From: a virus
IMG/VR virus record: IMGVR_UViG_3300046011_005677
Location: 1 to 29,821 of that record
Length of the DNA stretch: 29,821 nt
Strand: one strand, 5' to 3'
Part shown: piece after piece, positions 7,488 to 13,887 of the stretch
Numbering within the stretch: position 1 is the stretch's first letter
How the letters are laid out: each line of letters begins with the position of its first letter
Made by a program: the position numbers and the translations under genes
Notes under the pieces: model-generated
What the model saw: only the letters and a program-made list of their open reading frames with translations
Database searches by the model: none
What the model was told of the DNA's origin: nothing

Positions 7488-7726
7488 GCAAACCTGTAGT
7501 CACACTCGGTGAGATTCTAACTACCCGAGTTAGAACAGTTTATCCCTATCGTGTGAACTTTGATAATATCACACGTAATCAAATTGAAGAAATGGCCACA
7601 TGGTGTATCAACAACTGCAAAGACCTATGGCGTGAAGAACATTATCATGCATTGTATTTTCAGTTCACAGATGACTACGATGCCATGATGTTTATGTTGA
7701 AATTTGGTGGTAGGGGTAACGTATGA
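7484..7726 (+). CDS. Small paralogous phage protein A
   Basis: An 80-aa protein. I chose ATG 7484 because it overlaps the previous stop as ATGA; an in-frame ATG six bases upstream is possible. The body has MATWCINNCKDLW followed by LYFQFTDDYDAMMFMLKFG. The pattern W-C/L-x-x-N-C ... [FY]-x-F-x-x-x-x-DA-x-x-F-x-[LM]-[KR]-[WF] recurs in the products encoded at 7723-7983 and 8327-8584, which makes the three a local paralogous family. Function unknown. Confidence 0.8.
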   Translation: MSKPVVTLGEILTTRVRTVYPYRVNFDNITRNQIEEMATWCINNCKDLWREEHYHALYFQFTDDYDAMMFMLKFGGRGNV

Positions 7727-7983
7727 AAAATCTAGAACAGGAAATCTTAGATGAACTTGGCACGAAGATGCAAAGTGAAATAGATCGAGAAATACTCTGG
7801 GGTATGCTTGTAGGCATGGGATGGCGCAGAGTCATGTTAGATAGATTAACAGACAACAATCATGCCGTCGATATCACATATTGGTTAGAAGCAAATTGTA
7901 AAAATCCCTTTGAACGCAACGGCGCAGACTTTATCTTTGAATCTGAGGTAGATGCTGTGAATTTTACTCTAAGATGGCAGTAA
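7723..7983 (+). CDS. Small paralogous phage protein B
   Basis: An 86-aa protein whose ATG overlaps the preceding stop by four bases. After a variable N-terminal half it has ITYWLEANCKNPFE and then FIFESEVDAVNFTLRW, matching the shared C-terminal pattern of neighbours A and C. The conserved end (F-x-x-E-x-DA-x-x-F-x-L-x-W) is the likely functional core, perhaps a docking strand-helix unit. Function unknown. Confidence 0.8.
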   Translation: MKNLEQEILDELGTKMQSEIDREILWGMLVGMGWRRVMLDRLTDNNHAVDITYWLEANCKNPFERNGADFIFESEVDAVNFTLRWQ

Positions 7984-8330
7984 CAAAAATCAAAGGTTAT
8001 CAATTTGAACCTGCTCGCGGTTACATGGGTCCTAGCCCCAAAGGACACGCATATAGATATATGACGATCAACGATCGAGTAGAAGAAGTTCGAGAGGTAG
8101 TGGTACATGAGTTTACCATGGGGGATGTAGACGATCCCGATCTATATGCTGCAGAACCACTTTGGCAATGGCAACAAAGTGAAGAAGGCCAATGGATCAT
8201 GACTCACGCAGTAGAAACTCCCTGTTGGTATAGAATTCCAGATCAAATGCAGTATGGCTATCGATTCGAGGTGCGAGCCAAACTGTCAGGTGCTAGACTC
8301 ACCGAATACATGTTGAGGCACGGCAAGTGA
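7974..8330 (+). CDS. Phage protein of unknown function
   Basis: A 118-aa protein starting MAVTKIKGYQFEPARGY inside the last ten bases of the previous gene. It contains several Trp and Tyr (WQWQQSEEGQW) and looks like a mixed beta fold. It lies between paralogues B and C. Residues 78-118 (TPCWYRIPDQMQYGYRFEV) would suit a soluble domain. No family could be recognised with confidence. Confidence 0.75.
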   Translation: MAVTKIKGYQFEPARGYMGPSPKGHAYRYMTINDRVEEVREVVVHEFTMGDVDDPDLYAAEPLWQWQQSEEGQWIMTHAVETPCWYRIPDQMQYGYRFEVRAKLSGARLTEYMLRHGK

Positions 8331-8584
8331 TAGACCCAAATCCAACTCCTACCATTCTAAGAGCTCAGAGAGCAGAAGAGCATCTCAAGGTTGATCAAAG
8401 ATTGATGCAGTTATTGGACACCTATCATGCTATCGTACTCAAAGACGATGACTTTTCAGAGAAACTTACATGGTGTCTTGAAAACTGTCAAAGCAAGTTT
8501 CGTGATCTCAGCGATCCAAATGGGCGAGCATGGTATTTTCAAAACGAACAAGATGCCACTATGTTTGCCATGAAGTGGGCTTGA
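8327..8584 (+). CDS. Small paralogous phage protein C
   Basis: An 85-aa protein starting with GTG at 8327 in a GTGA overlap with the preceding stop. It contains KLTWCLENCQSKF followed by WYFQNEQDATMFAMKW, the same C-terminal pattern as products A and B. The stop overlaps the -35 box of the next promoter, ending this transcription unit or coupling it to the next. Function unknown. Confidence 0.8.
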   Translation: MIDPNPTPTILRAQRAEEHLKVDQRLMQLLDTYHAIVLKDDDFSEKLTWCLENCQSKFRDLSDPNGRAWYFQNEQDATMFAMKWA

Positions 8585-8609
8585 CATCTACGCTAAATGA
8601 TGTTATACT
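8581..8609 (+). promoter_or_regulatory. Sigma70-type promoter for the 8639-10761 gene run
   Basis: TTGACA at 8581-8586, a 17-base spacer and TATACT at 8604-8609, with TGT just before the -10 box (extended -10). The Shine-Dalgarno sequence CTAGGAG follows at about 8622. Confidence 0.8.
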
Positions 8610-8638
8610 ATGTTATGTAAAACCTAGGAGCCACTGAG

Positions 8639-9064
8639 ATGAGACAAGAACTAGACGCACTGTTGTGCGAGAAGTATTCAAAGATAATGGTCAACCGCCA
8701 CGGAGCAGTGACTGAGACTTGTATGTGTTGGGGCTTTGAATGCGGTGACGGTTGGTATAATATTCTTAATCAACTTATGGGCAATATTCAGCATCACATC
8801 GATTGGCGAAAGACAAAGGGTGAAGATGTTCCGCAAGTAACCTTAGATCAAGTTAAAGAAAAGTTTGGCACATTGCGATTCTACTATACAGGCGGCGACG
8901 AACACATCCGTGGCATGGTGCGTATGGCCGAAAGCATGAGCGGTGTCACTTGTGAAGAATGTGGTAATCCTGGCGAGCGCCGAGGGAGCGGCTGGATTTA
9001 TACTGCCTGTGATGCACACACCAAACCCGAACACCTAGATAGCAATAAGGAAGAACATGTATAA
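8639..9064 (+). CDS. Zinc-ribbon phage protein
   Basis: A 141-aa protein with VKEKFGTLRFYYTGGDEHI in the middle, followed by a C-terminal zinc-ribbon-like unit: CEECGNPGERRGSGWIYTAC and DAHTKPEH. The ligands are probably C-x2-C and C-x2-H. I associate the KEKFG-LRFYY plus CEECG arrangement with a phage family of unknown function, possibly nucleic-acid or protein binding. It is the first gene of its transcription unit and overlaps the next by eight bases. Confidence 0.85.
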   Translation: MRQELDALLCEKYSKIMVNRHGAVTETCMCWGFECGDGWYNILNQLMGNIQHHIDWRKTKGEDVPQVTLDQVKEKFGTLRFYYTGGDEHIRGMVRMAESMSGVTCEECGNPGERRGSGWIYTACDAHTKPEHLDSNKEEHV

Positions 9065-9281
9065 AACAATTTATACCAGTGTTGAAGTCGATGTTGATCT
9101 CTCAGAATTTGACACTGAAGATCTTGTTGAAGAACTAGAAAGCCGTGGTGCGGGAGTCGAATCTGAGTTCGGTGATGGCAAAGAAATTCTGCGGGTAATC
9201 TATGAAAAGCGTAGATTGGGACAAGATTATCAAACGGAATTAGATCAACTTATCTGGATGGGATTAGGTAAAGTTGTATGA
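9057..9281 (+). CDS. Small acidic phage protein
   Basis: A 74-aa protein with EVDVDLSEFDTEDLVEELESRG, a pattern recurring in small proteins of many phages, and a basic-helical C-terminal half. It starts within the end of the zinc-ribbon gene and overlaps the next gene by four bases. Function unknown. Confidence 0.8.
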   Translation: MYKTIYTSVEVDVDLSEFDTEDLVEELESRGAGVESEFGDGKEILRVIYEKRRLGQDYQTELDQLIWMGLGKVV

Positions 9282-9532
9282 GCAAAAAAAAACACAAAGA
9301 GTATCAATGGATTGATGGCGAAACTGCCGATCGAATTACCAGTCTTAATCTCAAAGACTATCGTGCTTATTTGAAAAAAGAATTAGCTGAATGGAAGAAG
9401 AATCCCAAGACAGAAGATAATCCAGATGGTTATTGGTTGCATCCAGAAGATGTCACAGGTAATATACGCAGGATTGAAGCTCTCAATCTAATCATCAACG
9501 ACTTTATTGAAACATCGGACGAAATAAAATGA
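9278..9532 (+). CDS. Small phage protein of unknown function
   Basis: An 84-aa protein with a basic start (MSKKKHKEYQW), a charged helical middle and a C-terminal amphipathic helix (RRIEALNLIINDFIE). It is linked to both neighbours by four-base overlaps. No recognisable domain. Confidence 0.75.
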   Translation: MSKKKHKEYQWIDGETADRITSLNLKDYRAYLKKELAEWKKNPKTEDNPDGYWLHPEDVTGNIRRIEALNLIINDFIETSDEIK

Positions 9533-9936
9533 AAATGGGATTTAGCCTAGGACGTTGCGTCCGTGATATTGTTAAGGGATCGGTTGACATCGACGATGTG
9601 GCATTTATCATTGCTGCCACTTCTATACATGATGAACCGCAGTTGGCCAACGTCATCGAACAATACATGCATCGCAATGACGATTATCTTTACGGTCTTG
9701 ACGAGAGCAAGTGTCAAGCAGTGGCTCTAGAACTGTGGAGCACAAATAAAATACTACAGCCTCGTAGACAAGGACTGCATCGTCATCGCCAACCTGAAAA
9801 CTCAGTGTGGGTAGACATGTTTCCTACAGAGCTCAGTGAAAATCATTCAGTCAAGTCTGCCTGGGATGCCTACAGATTTATGCTACATATGGTAGAGAAT
9901 GTCGATAATGAAGCCGTAGAGGTTTTTAAACAATAG
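9529..9936 (+). CDS. Conserved phage protein of unknown function
   Basis: A 135-aa protein starting MKMGFSLGRCVRDIVKGSVDIDDVAF, an opening I associate with hypothetical proteins of T4-like phages. The sequence is mainly helical with a His/Arg-rich turn (GLHRHRQPENS). The next gene follows after eight bases with its own AGGAG site. Function unknown. Confidence 0.8.
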   Translation: MKMGFSLGRCVRDIVKGSVDIDDVAFIIAATSIHDEPQLANVIEQYMHRNDDYLYGLDESKCQAVALELWSTNKILQPRRQGLHRHRQPENSVWVDMFPTELSENHSVKSAWDAYRFMLHMVENVDNEAVEVFKQ

Positions 9937-9944
9937 GAGAGCGT

Positions 9945-10130
9945 ATGATTAAACAAGGATCTAAATGGGTGAGTAACGGGGATCATATATTTCGAGTGAT
10001 TCATGTAATCGAAATTGAAGATCACACTTGGGTTCATTATATCAAAGAAAATGCACCCGAAGATAACAATCGTGAATACAGTTGTTACGAGGAAAGTTTT
10101 TTGAGCAGATTTAGATCATTGCCGGAATGA
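9945..10130 (+). CDS. Small phage protein, DUF4222-like
   Basis: A 61-aa beta-rich protein. FRVIHVIEIEDHTWVHYIK followed by YSCYEESFLSRF matches the common pattern of small phage proteins of the DUF4222 type as I recall it. AGGAG lies just before the ATG. The last base pairs overlap the next start (ATGA). Function unknown. Confidence 0.8.
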   Translation: MIKQGSKWVSNGDHIFRVIHVIEIEDHTWVHYIKENAPEDNNREYSCYEESFLSRFRSLPE

Positions 10131-10396
10131 TTAATTTTAATTTCAATATCCGATTACCTGGAGTAAATCGATTTCGTAATATTCGATGTTGGGTCGGATC
10201 ATTGCCAATGCCTTTCAAGTTCTGGGAACTGCAGGTATACTTCAGTGCAGACGTTGTTGATATTGCCGTTGATATTACCACAAGACAAAGCCATAGCGGT
10301 ATGCGACTGTGTCTAGGACTGCTTGGAATCAATGTGGATTTTAACATCTACGATTCAAGACACTGGAGCGAAGGTAAATGGCACTCTCAGACCTAG
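10127..10396 (+). CDS. Conserved phage protein with DSRHW motif
   Basis: An 89-aa protein with FNIRLPGVNRF at the start, FKFWELQVYF in the middle and the ending NIYDSRHWSEGKW. This pattern is widespread in tailed phages (often near replication or early genes) but has no known function. It starts inside the previous stop, and its last 19 bases overlap the next gene. Confidence 0.85.
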   Translation: MINFNFNIRLPGVNRFRNIRCWVGSLPMPFKFWELQVYFSADVVDIAVDITTRQSHSGMRLCLGLLGINVDFNIYDSRHWSEGKWHSQT

Positions 10397-10761
10397 ACAC
10401 ACTACTGCTGGTATTTGTAGTTCTGCAGATCAAACATTTTCTAGCAGACTTTGTCTTGCAGACTCCCCGCATGATTCATGAAAAAGGCATCTACGGTGCC
10501 AGGCATGGCATATATCACAGTCTTTGGCACAGTGCTGGTACACTATTGGCATTTGTATGGTTGCACCCAATCATCGGGCTGGTAGCTGCATTTTTTGATT
10601 TTCTACTGCACTATCACATAGATTGGGCCAAAACCAAGATCAATGCTCACGCCAAGCTGACACCACAAGATCGTGCTTTTTGGGTATGGTTTGGTGCTGA
10701 TCAATTGGCACACCAACTCACCTATATCATGCTGATTTGGTGGATATTCTTTGGTTTGTGA
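10378..10761 (+). CDS. DUF3307-family polytopic membrane protein
   Basis: A 127-aa integral membrane protein with three to four helices. Motifs of DUF3307 are visible: QIKHFLADFVLQTPRMI near the start, HGIYHSLWHS in the next helix, and HYHIDWAKTK before the last segment, which ends WFGADQLAHQLTYI. The repeated His/Asp residues in the membrane could bind metal. The family occurs in bacteria and phages without known function. The ATG has GAAGG at good spacing. Confidence 0.85.
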   Translation: MALSDLDTLLLVFVVLQIKHFLADFVLQTPRMIHEKGIYGARHGIYHSLWHSAGTLLAFVWLHPIIGLVAAFFDFLLHYHIDWAKTKINAHAKLTPQDRAFWVWFGADQLAHQLTYIMLIWWIFFGL

Positions 10762-10779
10762 TTGTAATTAAAGTATAAT
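10751..10779 (+). promoter_or_regulatory. Probable promoter for the ClpP-like gene
   Basis: TATAAT at 10774-10779 with TTGGTT 17 bases upstream. The -35 box is poorer than in the other promoters here. The Shine-Dalgarno sequence is weak (TAAGAG). Confidence 0.5.
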
Positions 10780-10806
10780 ATTATAAAGCATAAGTAAGAG
10801 TATATC

Positions 10807-11382
10807 ATGGAGCAAAAAGTGAGAAAACTGGAAGATTTTAATGCCGAGGATCGGATTGATCTCAAACTGTTGGAAAACAACACATATTTCCTCAACGGCG
10901 AAATTGATGAAGACAGTATTGGTCCTGCAGTAAAGTGGCTGATCTGCGAAAATCTCGATGTCAGCAAAGAGAAAATCCTTACTTTGTATATCAACTCTAC
11001 AGGCGGTGATCTCTACCAGGCCTTTGGGCTGATAGATATCATGAGAGCCAGCCCTCATATTGTACGTTGTGTTGGCATAGGCTCAGTGATGAGTGCTGCT
11101 TTTTTAATTTTTGCTGCCGCAGATCAAGGACAAAGATATGCTGCCAAAAACACCAGTTTCATGTGTCACCAATTTTCCGAAAACATGGAAAACAAATATC
11201 ATGATCTGAAAGCCACCATGAAGGAAAATGATATCTGCAATGATAAGATGATCAATATTCTTAAAGAAGCCACTGGGCTTGCTCCATCGGTGATCAAGAA
11301 AAAATTACTGCCACCATCAGATGTCTATCTCACAGCACAGGAAGTGTTGGACCTAGGCATAGCTGATCATATTTTAGAATAA
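10807..11382 (+). CDS. ClpP-like serine protease
   Basis: A 191-aa protein of the ClpP/crotonase fold. The catalytic triad is readable: Ser96 in GSVMSAAF, His121 in FMCHQF and Asp172 in PPSDVYLTAQE. FLNGEID and LYINSTGGD are the usual early ClpP strands. The C-terminal LTAQEVLDLGIADHI is also typical. T4-like phages of marine bacteria carry such proteases, and whether they act in head maturation or on host proteins is not settled. The N-terminus begins MEQKVRKLED without an obvious propeptide. No ClpX-like partner lies nearby. It has its own promoter and is followed after seven bases by an 88-aa gene. Confidence 0.92.
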   Translation: MEQKVRKLEDFNAEDRIDLKLLENNTYFLNGEIDEDSIGPAVKWLICENLDVSKEKILTLYINSTGGDLYQAFGLIDIMRASPHIVRCVGIGSVMSAAFLIFAAADQGQRYAAKNTSFMCHQFSENMENKYHDLKATMKENDICNDKMINILKEATGLAPSVIKKKLLPPSDVYLTAQEVLDLGIADHILE

Positions 11383-11389
11383 GGACGAT

Positions 11390-11656
11390 ATGAAAACAGA
11401 TTCCAAAGTAGTTGTATTGGGTGGAAAACTAGAAGCTGAGGCCAAACGCAAACAGGACCTCCTTGATGTCATCGACGCCATGCGGTTGATGGTTCAGAGT
11501 GGAGAGATTGCAGAGTTTGTAGCAGCCAGCATAGACGAAGATGGTATCACACAGATACATGTGTGTGCCTTGGACCTACCTGGCAGTATAGGCCTGTTTG
11601 AGATTGGCAAGCACCTGTTGATCTCAAGTGAGACTGGCATCTCTGACACAGAATAA
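11390..11656 (+). CDS. Small conserved phage protein, function unknown
   Basis: An 88-aa protein with a helical segment DLLDVIDAMRLMVQSGEIAEF, then a beta-strand segment DEDGITQIHVCALDLPGSIGL and a final helix. The helix-plus-strand plan resembles small early proteins found in many phages. AAGGA precedes the start. It shares a transcript with the ClpP-like gene. Confidence 0.8.
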   Translation: MKTDSKVVVLGGKLEAEAKRKQDLLDVIDAMRLMVQSGEIAEFVAASIDEDGITQIHVCALDLPGSIGLFEIGKHLLISSETGISDTE

Positions 11657-11659
11657 ACT

Positions 11660-11690
11660 GTGGCAAAAAAGCCACATAAAGTGGCTATAT
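11660..11690 (+). terminator. Possible terminator with two mutually exclusive hairpins
   Basis: GTGGC (11660-11664), GCCAC (11671-11675) and GTGGC (11681-11685) allow either a left or a right hairpin using the same middle arm. Only a broken T-run (TATATTT) follows, so termination would be weak. It separates the ClpP-like unit from the tRNA-region promoters. Confidence 0.35.
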
Positions 11691-11695
11691 TTCTA

Positions 11696-11724
11696 TTGAC
11701 ATATAAATAAAAAGACATTACAAT
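11696..11724 (+). promoter_or_regulatory. Strong promoter upstream of the tRNA region
   Basis: TTGACA at 11696-11701, a 17-base spacer and TACAAT at 11719-11724. The spacer contains an exact TATAAATA at 11702-11709, the T4 late-promoter consensus, so early and late starts could overlap here. Confidence 0.7.
11702..11709 (+). promoter_or_regulatory. Exact T4-type late-promoter box (TATAAATA)
   Basis: TATAAATA lies within the spacer of a sigma70-type promoter. If used, it would start transcription near 11715 and drive the leader ORF and the tRNA array late in infection. Confidence 0.35.
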
Positions 11725-11781
11725 ACATACAGTTGGTTAGGAAGGCGTCAAAATTTATTTTGCCAAATGTGCAAATAGAGG

Positions 11782-11810
11782 TTGACAGCAAGACTAAATA
11801 ACTGTATAAT
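11782..11810 (+). promoter_or_regulatory. Consensus promoter for the leader ORF and tRNA array
   Basis: TTGACA at 11782-11787, exactly 17 bases, then TATAAT at 11805-11810. Both boxes are perfect. The predicted start (about 11817-11820) is followed at once by a 7-bp hairpin with a GAAA loop. Confidence 0.88.
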
Positions 11811-11819
11811 TAATACATA

Positions 11820-11837
11820 GACAGCAGAAATGCTGTC
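11820..11837 (+). promoter_or_regulatory. 5' stem-loop with GAAA tetraloop
   Basis: GACAGCA-GAAA-TGCTGTC is a perfect 7-bp stem closed by a GNRA loop at the predicted 5' end of the transcript. It could protect the RNA end from decay. A comparable hairpin follows the promoter at 16360. Confidence 0.6.
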
Positions 11838-11866
11838 GTGTAAATCAAGGAACAAAGAGAAAGAAC

Positions 11867-12010
11867 ATGAAACTCAGATCATCTTTTAGTCATTTTAATT
11901 CAATACCCAAACAGGTAGGCGTAATGGCCTCTTGCTGGTTATCGATTAATAGTCTATCATATGATCGCACACCAGAGCTAGAGCCGGGGTCCGTGGAGAT
12001 GTTAGTGTAA
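11867..12010 (+). CDS. 47-aa leader ORF upstream of a terminator
   Basis: The ATG at 11867 follows an AAAGAGAAAG Shine-Dalgarno-like stretch on a transcript from a consensus promoter. The peptide contains VGVMASCWLSINSLSYDRTP and ends EPGSVEMLV. Nine of its 47 residues are Ser. I do not recognise a family. The codons for Pro-Gly-Ser near the end contain GGGGTCC (11986-11992), which can pair with GGACCCC in the left arm of the terminator downstream. It may therefore act as an attenuation leader peptide as well as, or instead of, a functional small protein. Confidence 0.6.
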   Translation: MKLRSSFSHFNSIPKQVGVMASCWLSINSLSYDRTPELEPGSVEMLV

Positions 12011-12037
12011 ACATAAAATACACTTAAACTTCAAAGG

Positions 12038-12072
12038 ACCCCAGGATTAAACACCCTGGGGTTTTTGTTTTT
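12038..12072 (+). terminator. Rho-independent terminator, possibly regulated
   Basis: ACCCCAGG (12038-12045) pairs with CCTGGGGT (12055-12062) and is followed by a T-rich tract. An upstream GGGGTCC (11986-11992) can compete for the left arm, giving an antiterminator option. Confidence 0.8.
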
Positions 12073-12084
12073 ATAAAGGAAAAA

Positions 12085-12258
12085 ATGGAACAGATAGATT
12101 ACGAAAAATTAAACGAACGAATCGTTGAACAGGCTTATGAAACTGCTTTTGGAGAAATGACTCAAGAGCAGCTTCAGAAACTTATTCAAGATAAGTTTGA
12201 AAGAGCTAGGATTTATCGCGAAGCATTGGCTCAAGCGCCAATGTATAGTGTAAACTAA
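12085..12258 (+). CDS. 57-aa helical protein at the head of the tRNA array
   Basis: The ATG at 12085 follows AAAGGA directly after the terminator. The product is charged and almost wholly helical (MEQIDYEKLNERIVEQAYET, then QEQLQKLIQDKFERARIYRE). I do not recognise it. It lies between the terminator and the first tRNA, so it is expressed only when transcription reads through. Codon use and the ribosome-binding site support a real gene. Confidence 0.65.
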   Translation: MEQIDYEKLNERIVEQAYETAFGEMTQEQLQKLIQDKFERARIYREALAQAPMYSVN

Positions 12259-12444
12259 TAGCAAAAGTGTTAAGGGAAACGAGGTCCCAGTCTGCACTTT
12301 AAACATGGACGAACGGGCGGCGACTAGGATGGAATCCCTTGTGTGGGAGGAAAAATTAGTTCGTATTAAAGAGCATAGAACTGGCCTGGACTGAGATGTC
12401 GCAGACTGTGCTCTTTAATACACACATTCGCAAGAGTGTGTTTT
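12259..12444 (+). ncRNA. Structured spacer RNA 1 preceding the first tRNA
   Basis: No coding frame is apparent in these 186 bases, but helices are dense. AAAGTG (12264-12269) pairs with CACTTT (12295-12300) and encloses GGGA/TCCC. ACGAAC (12309-12314) pairs with GTTCGT (12359-12364). TATTAAAGAGCA (12364-12375) pairs perfectly over 12 bp with TGCTCTTTAATA (12409-12420). CACAC/GTGTG (12421-12440) is followed by TTTT. This could be a stable non-coding RNA or a processing region for the tRNA precursor. Confidence 0.45.
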
Positions 12445-12528
12445 GGAGATGTAGGAAAATTGGTATCCCCAGTGGACTGTAAATCCGCCGCTTCGGCACT
12501 GTTGGTTCGACTCCAGCCGTCTCCACCA
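12445..12528 (+). tRNA. tRNA-Tyr(GTA)
   Basis: Acceptor GGAGATG pairs with CGTCTCC; the anticodon loop is CTGTAAA. A long variable arm (GCTTCGGC type) fits bacterial class II tRNA-Tyr. The discriminator is A and CCA is encoded. First tRNA of the array. Confidence 0.97.
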
Positions 12529-12533
12529 AATTT

Positions 12534-12608
12534 GGTCTGTTCGTATAGAGGTTATTACTGCGGATTGTCTATCCGCTTACGGGGGTTCGATTCCCCCACA
12601 GACCGCCA
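12534..12608 (+). tRNA. tRNA-Asp(GTC)
   Basis: Acceptor GGTCTGT/ACAGACC, anticodon loop TTGTCTA, T-arm GGGGG-TTCGATT-CCCCC. Discriminator G with encoded CCA. It starts five bases after the tRNA-Tyr CCA. Confidence 0.97.
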
Positions 12609-12615
12609 ATTTTAT

Positions 12616-12694
12616 TCCGAGAAACCCGAGCAAGGTGCATGGGCGTGACTGTTAATCACTGGTTAGAAGAGTTCGATCCTCTTACTCGGAGCCA
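12616..12694 (+). tRNA. tRNA-Asn(GTT), slightly divergent
   Basis: Anticodon loop CTGTTAA on a GTGA/TCAC stem, T-arm AAGAG-TTCGATC-CTCTT, discriminator G and encoded CCA. The acceptor TCCGAG pairs with CTCGGA, but the seventh pair is A-A. The D-arm is unusual (CCC/GGG with a 13-base loop), and position 8 is A rather than T. Confidence 0.9.
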
Positions 12695-12699
12695 ATAAT

Positions 12700-12773
12700 G
12701 TATCTCTAATGTAATGGCAGCATCACAGTCTCCAAAACTGTTCGTCGGGGTTCGAGTCCCTGGAGGTACGCCA
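12700..12773 (+). tRNA. tRNA-Trp(CCA)
   Basis: Acceptor GTATCTC/GAGGTAC, anticodon loop CTCCAAA on an ACAGT/ACTGT stem. Discriminator G and encoded CCA. The only Trp tRNA in the window. Confidence 0.96.
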
Positions 12774-12781
12774 AGTTTTAT

Positions 12782-12856
12782 GGACCGTTCGTCTATCGGT
12801 TAGGACACTAGGTTTTCATCCTGGTAAGAGGGGTTCGACTCCCCTACGGTCTTCCA
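12782..12856 (+). tRNA. tRNA-Glu(TTC)
   Basis: Acceptor GGACCGT/ACGGTCT (first pair G-T), anticodon loop TTTTCAT, T-arm GGGG-TTCGACT-CCCC, encoded CCA. The discriminator reads T, which is unusual for Glu. Confidence 0.94.
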
Positions 12857-12861
12857 TATAT

Positions 12862-12935
12862 GCGGGATTAGTTTAATGGTCAAACGAAACCTTGCCAAGG
12901 TTTAGTTAGGAGTTCGATTCTCCTATCCCGCTCCA
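12862..12935 (+). tRNA. tRNA-Gly(GCC)
   Basis: Acceptor GCGGGAT/ATCCCGC, anticodon loop TTGCCAA on an AAACC/GGTTT stem, discriminator T and encoded CCA. Its 3' end lies three bases from the end of the convergent minus-strand gene. Confidence 0.96.
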
Positions 12936-12938
12936 GTA

Positions 12939-13883
12939 TTAGAGTGTTGAATGATATGTTAGTCTAGTTTGAGAACAGTTCTGAAATTTGTGCATTTCAC
13001 TGTAGTCACAGTCTATAACAGAACCGATAGCAAATTCATATGGTATGTTTTTTAACCCGTAGTGATCTGCCCAGGCTTGGAACTTGTCGCTGGAATATAT
13101 TTTTTGTCTATTATCGTTGGTATCAATAATGAGATTACCGTGCGAACCTTCTCGTCCTGTGCAGTCTTCGTTGGTAGGATCATCGTTCTCTAGAAAATTT
13201 TGTAGATAGCTTTTACCAGTGATAGAGTTATCTAATAATACCAATGGTTGATTGCATTCAAGATATTGCAGATATTTGTAATTTTCTTGTTGTTCATCAT
13301 GAGAAAATTGGCACCAGGTGTCGTGATTAGCTATATTATTCTGTGATATAATAATTATAGAATTCAACGGCAGAGTATCTAATATTTTTCTGTTCTCCGG
13401 GTCTGTAAAACTTTCGAGAAAATGCACTGATGCATTGATCTGTTCAATGCAGTTTTTAAAATGTTGACGATTTTCTACCGTAGTGTAAAAATTACTGTCA
13501 ATGGGATTTGGCTTATGAATACGTTTATCATTGAATTTATGATCCCATATAGCATTTGTGGTAAAAAATCTGTGCAGTAGATTAAGTCGACTTTGTTGAT
13601 AATCAAACATCGCTGGCAATTCTATATTTGAAATGTATCCCAGATCTTTGAGATTGTTAAGACTCCGATGTATTTTTTCCCATTCTTCAGCAATCTGGTT
13701 TTCATATCGATTTTTACGTTTCTTAAAATAGTTTATGTGATTATAATTATCATTGAAATTTATTGGAACTGATTTATTGTTATTTTTAAGTGAATAAAAA
13801 GAAAACCACTTGCGAGCTGCAGAATTATCAAACAATTTGATAGTCAAGCAACTGTCGTGAGAAAATTGTAATTTTATAAGCAT
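12939..13883 (-). CDS. 314-aa orphan protein encoded against the tRNA array
   Basis: A long AT-rich gene on the strand opposite to all the tRNAs, filling the space between tRNA-Gly(GCC) and tRNA-Cys with almost no spare DNA. The protein is soluble and rich in Asn, Gln, Tyr and His. The N-terminal part is beta-like (MLIKLQFSHDSCLTIKLFD), the middle is helical, and the C-terminal third holds DNSITGKSYLQNFLEND, CTGREGSHGNLIID and YEFAIGSVIDCDYSEM. I do not recognise a family. I see no LAGLIDADG, GIY-YIG or HNH motif, so a homing endonuclease is not supported. AATAAATA lies four bases before the ATG on this strand, so it may be a late, leaderless gene. Base composition resembles the minus-strand operon at 22-29.8 kb. 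Confidence 0.8.
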   Translation of the reverse strand: MLIKLQFSHDSCLTIKLFDNSAARKWFSFYSLKNNNKSVPINFNDNYNHINYFKKRKNRYENQIAEEWEKIHRSLNNLKDLGYISNIELPAMFDYQQSRLNLLHRFFTTNAIWDHKFNDKRIHKPNPIDSNFYTTVENRQHFKNCIEQINASVHFLESFTDPENRKILDTLPLNSIIIISQNNIANHDTWCQFSHDEQQENYKYLQYLECNQPLVLLDNSITGKSYLQNFLENDDPTNEDCTGREGSHGNLIIDTNDNRQKIYSSDKFQAWADHYGLKNIPYEFAIGSVIDCDYSEMHKFQNCSQTRLTYHSTL

Positions 13884-13887
13884 TCGA

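Noticed and set aside
12436-12648. Protein-coding frames across the tRNA genes on either strand
   Set aside because: They run through tRNA acceptor and T-arms without ribosome-binding sites and repeat translated tRNA sequence (for example GSNPTR, NRTHI); they are shadows.
12939-13883. Homing endonuclease in the tRNA array
   Set aside because: No LAGLIDADG, GIY-YIG, HNH or PD-(D/E)XK-like motif could be seen.
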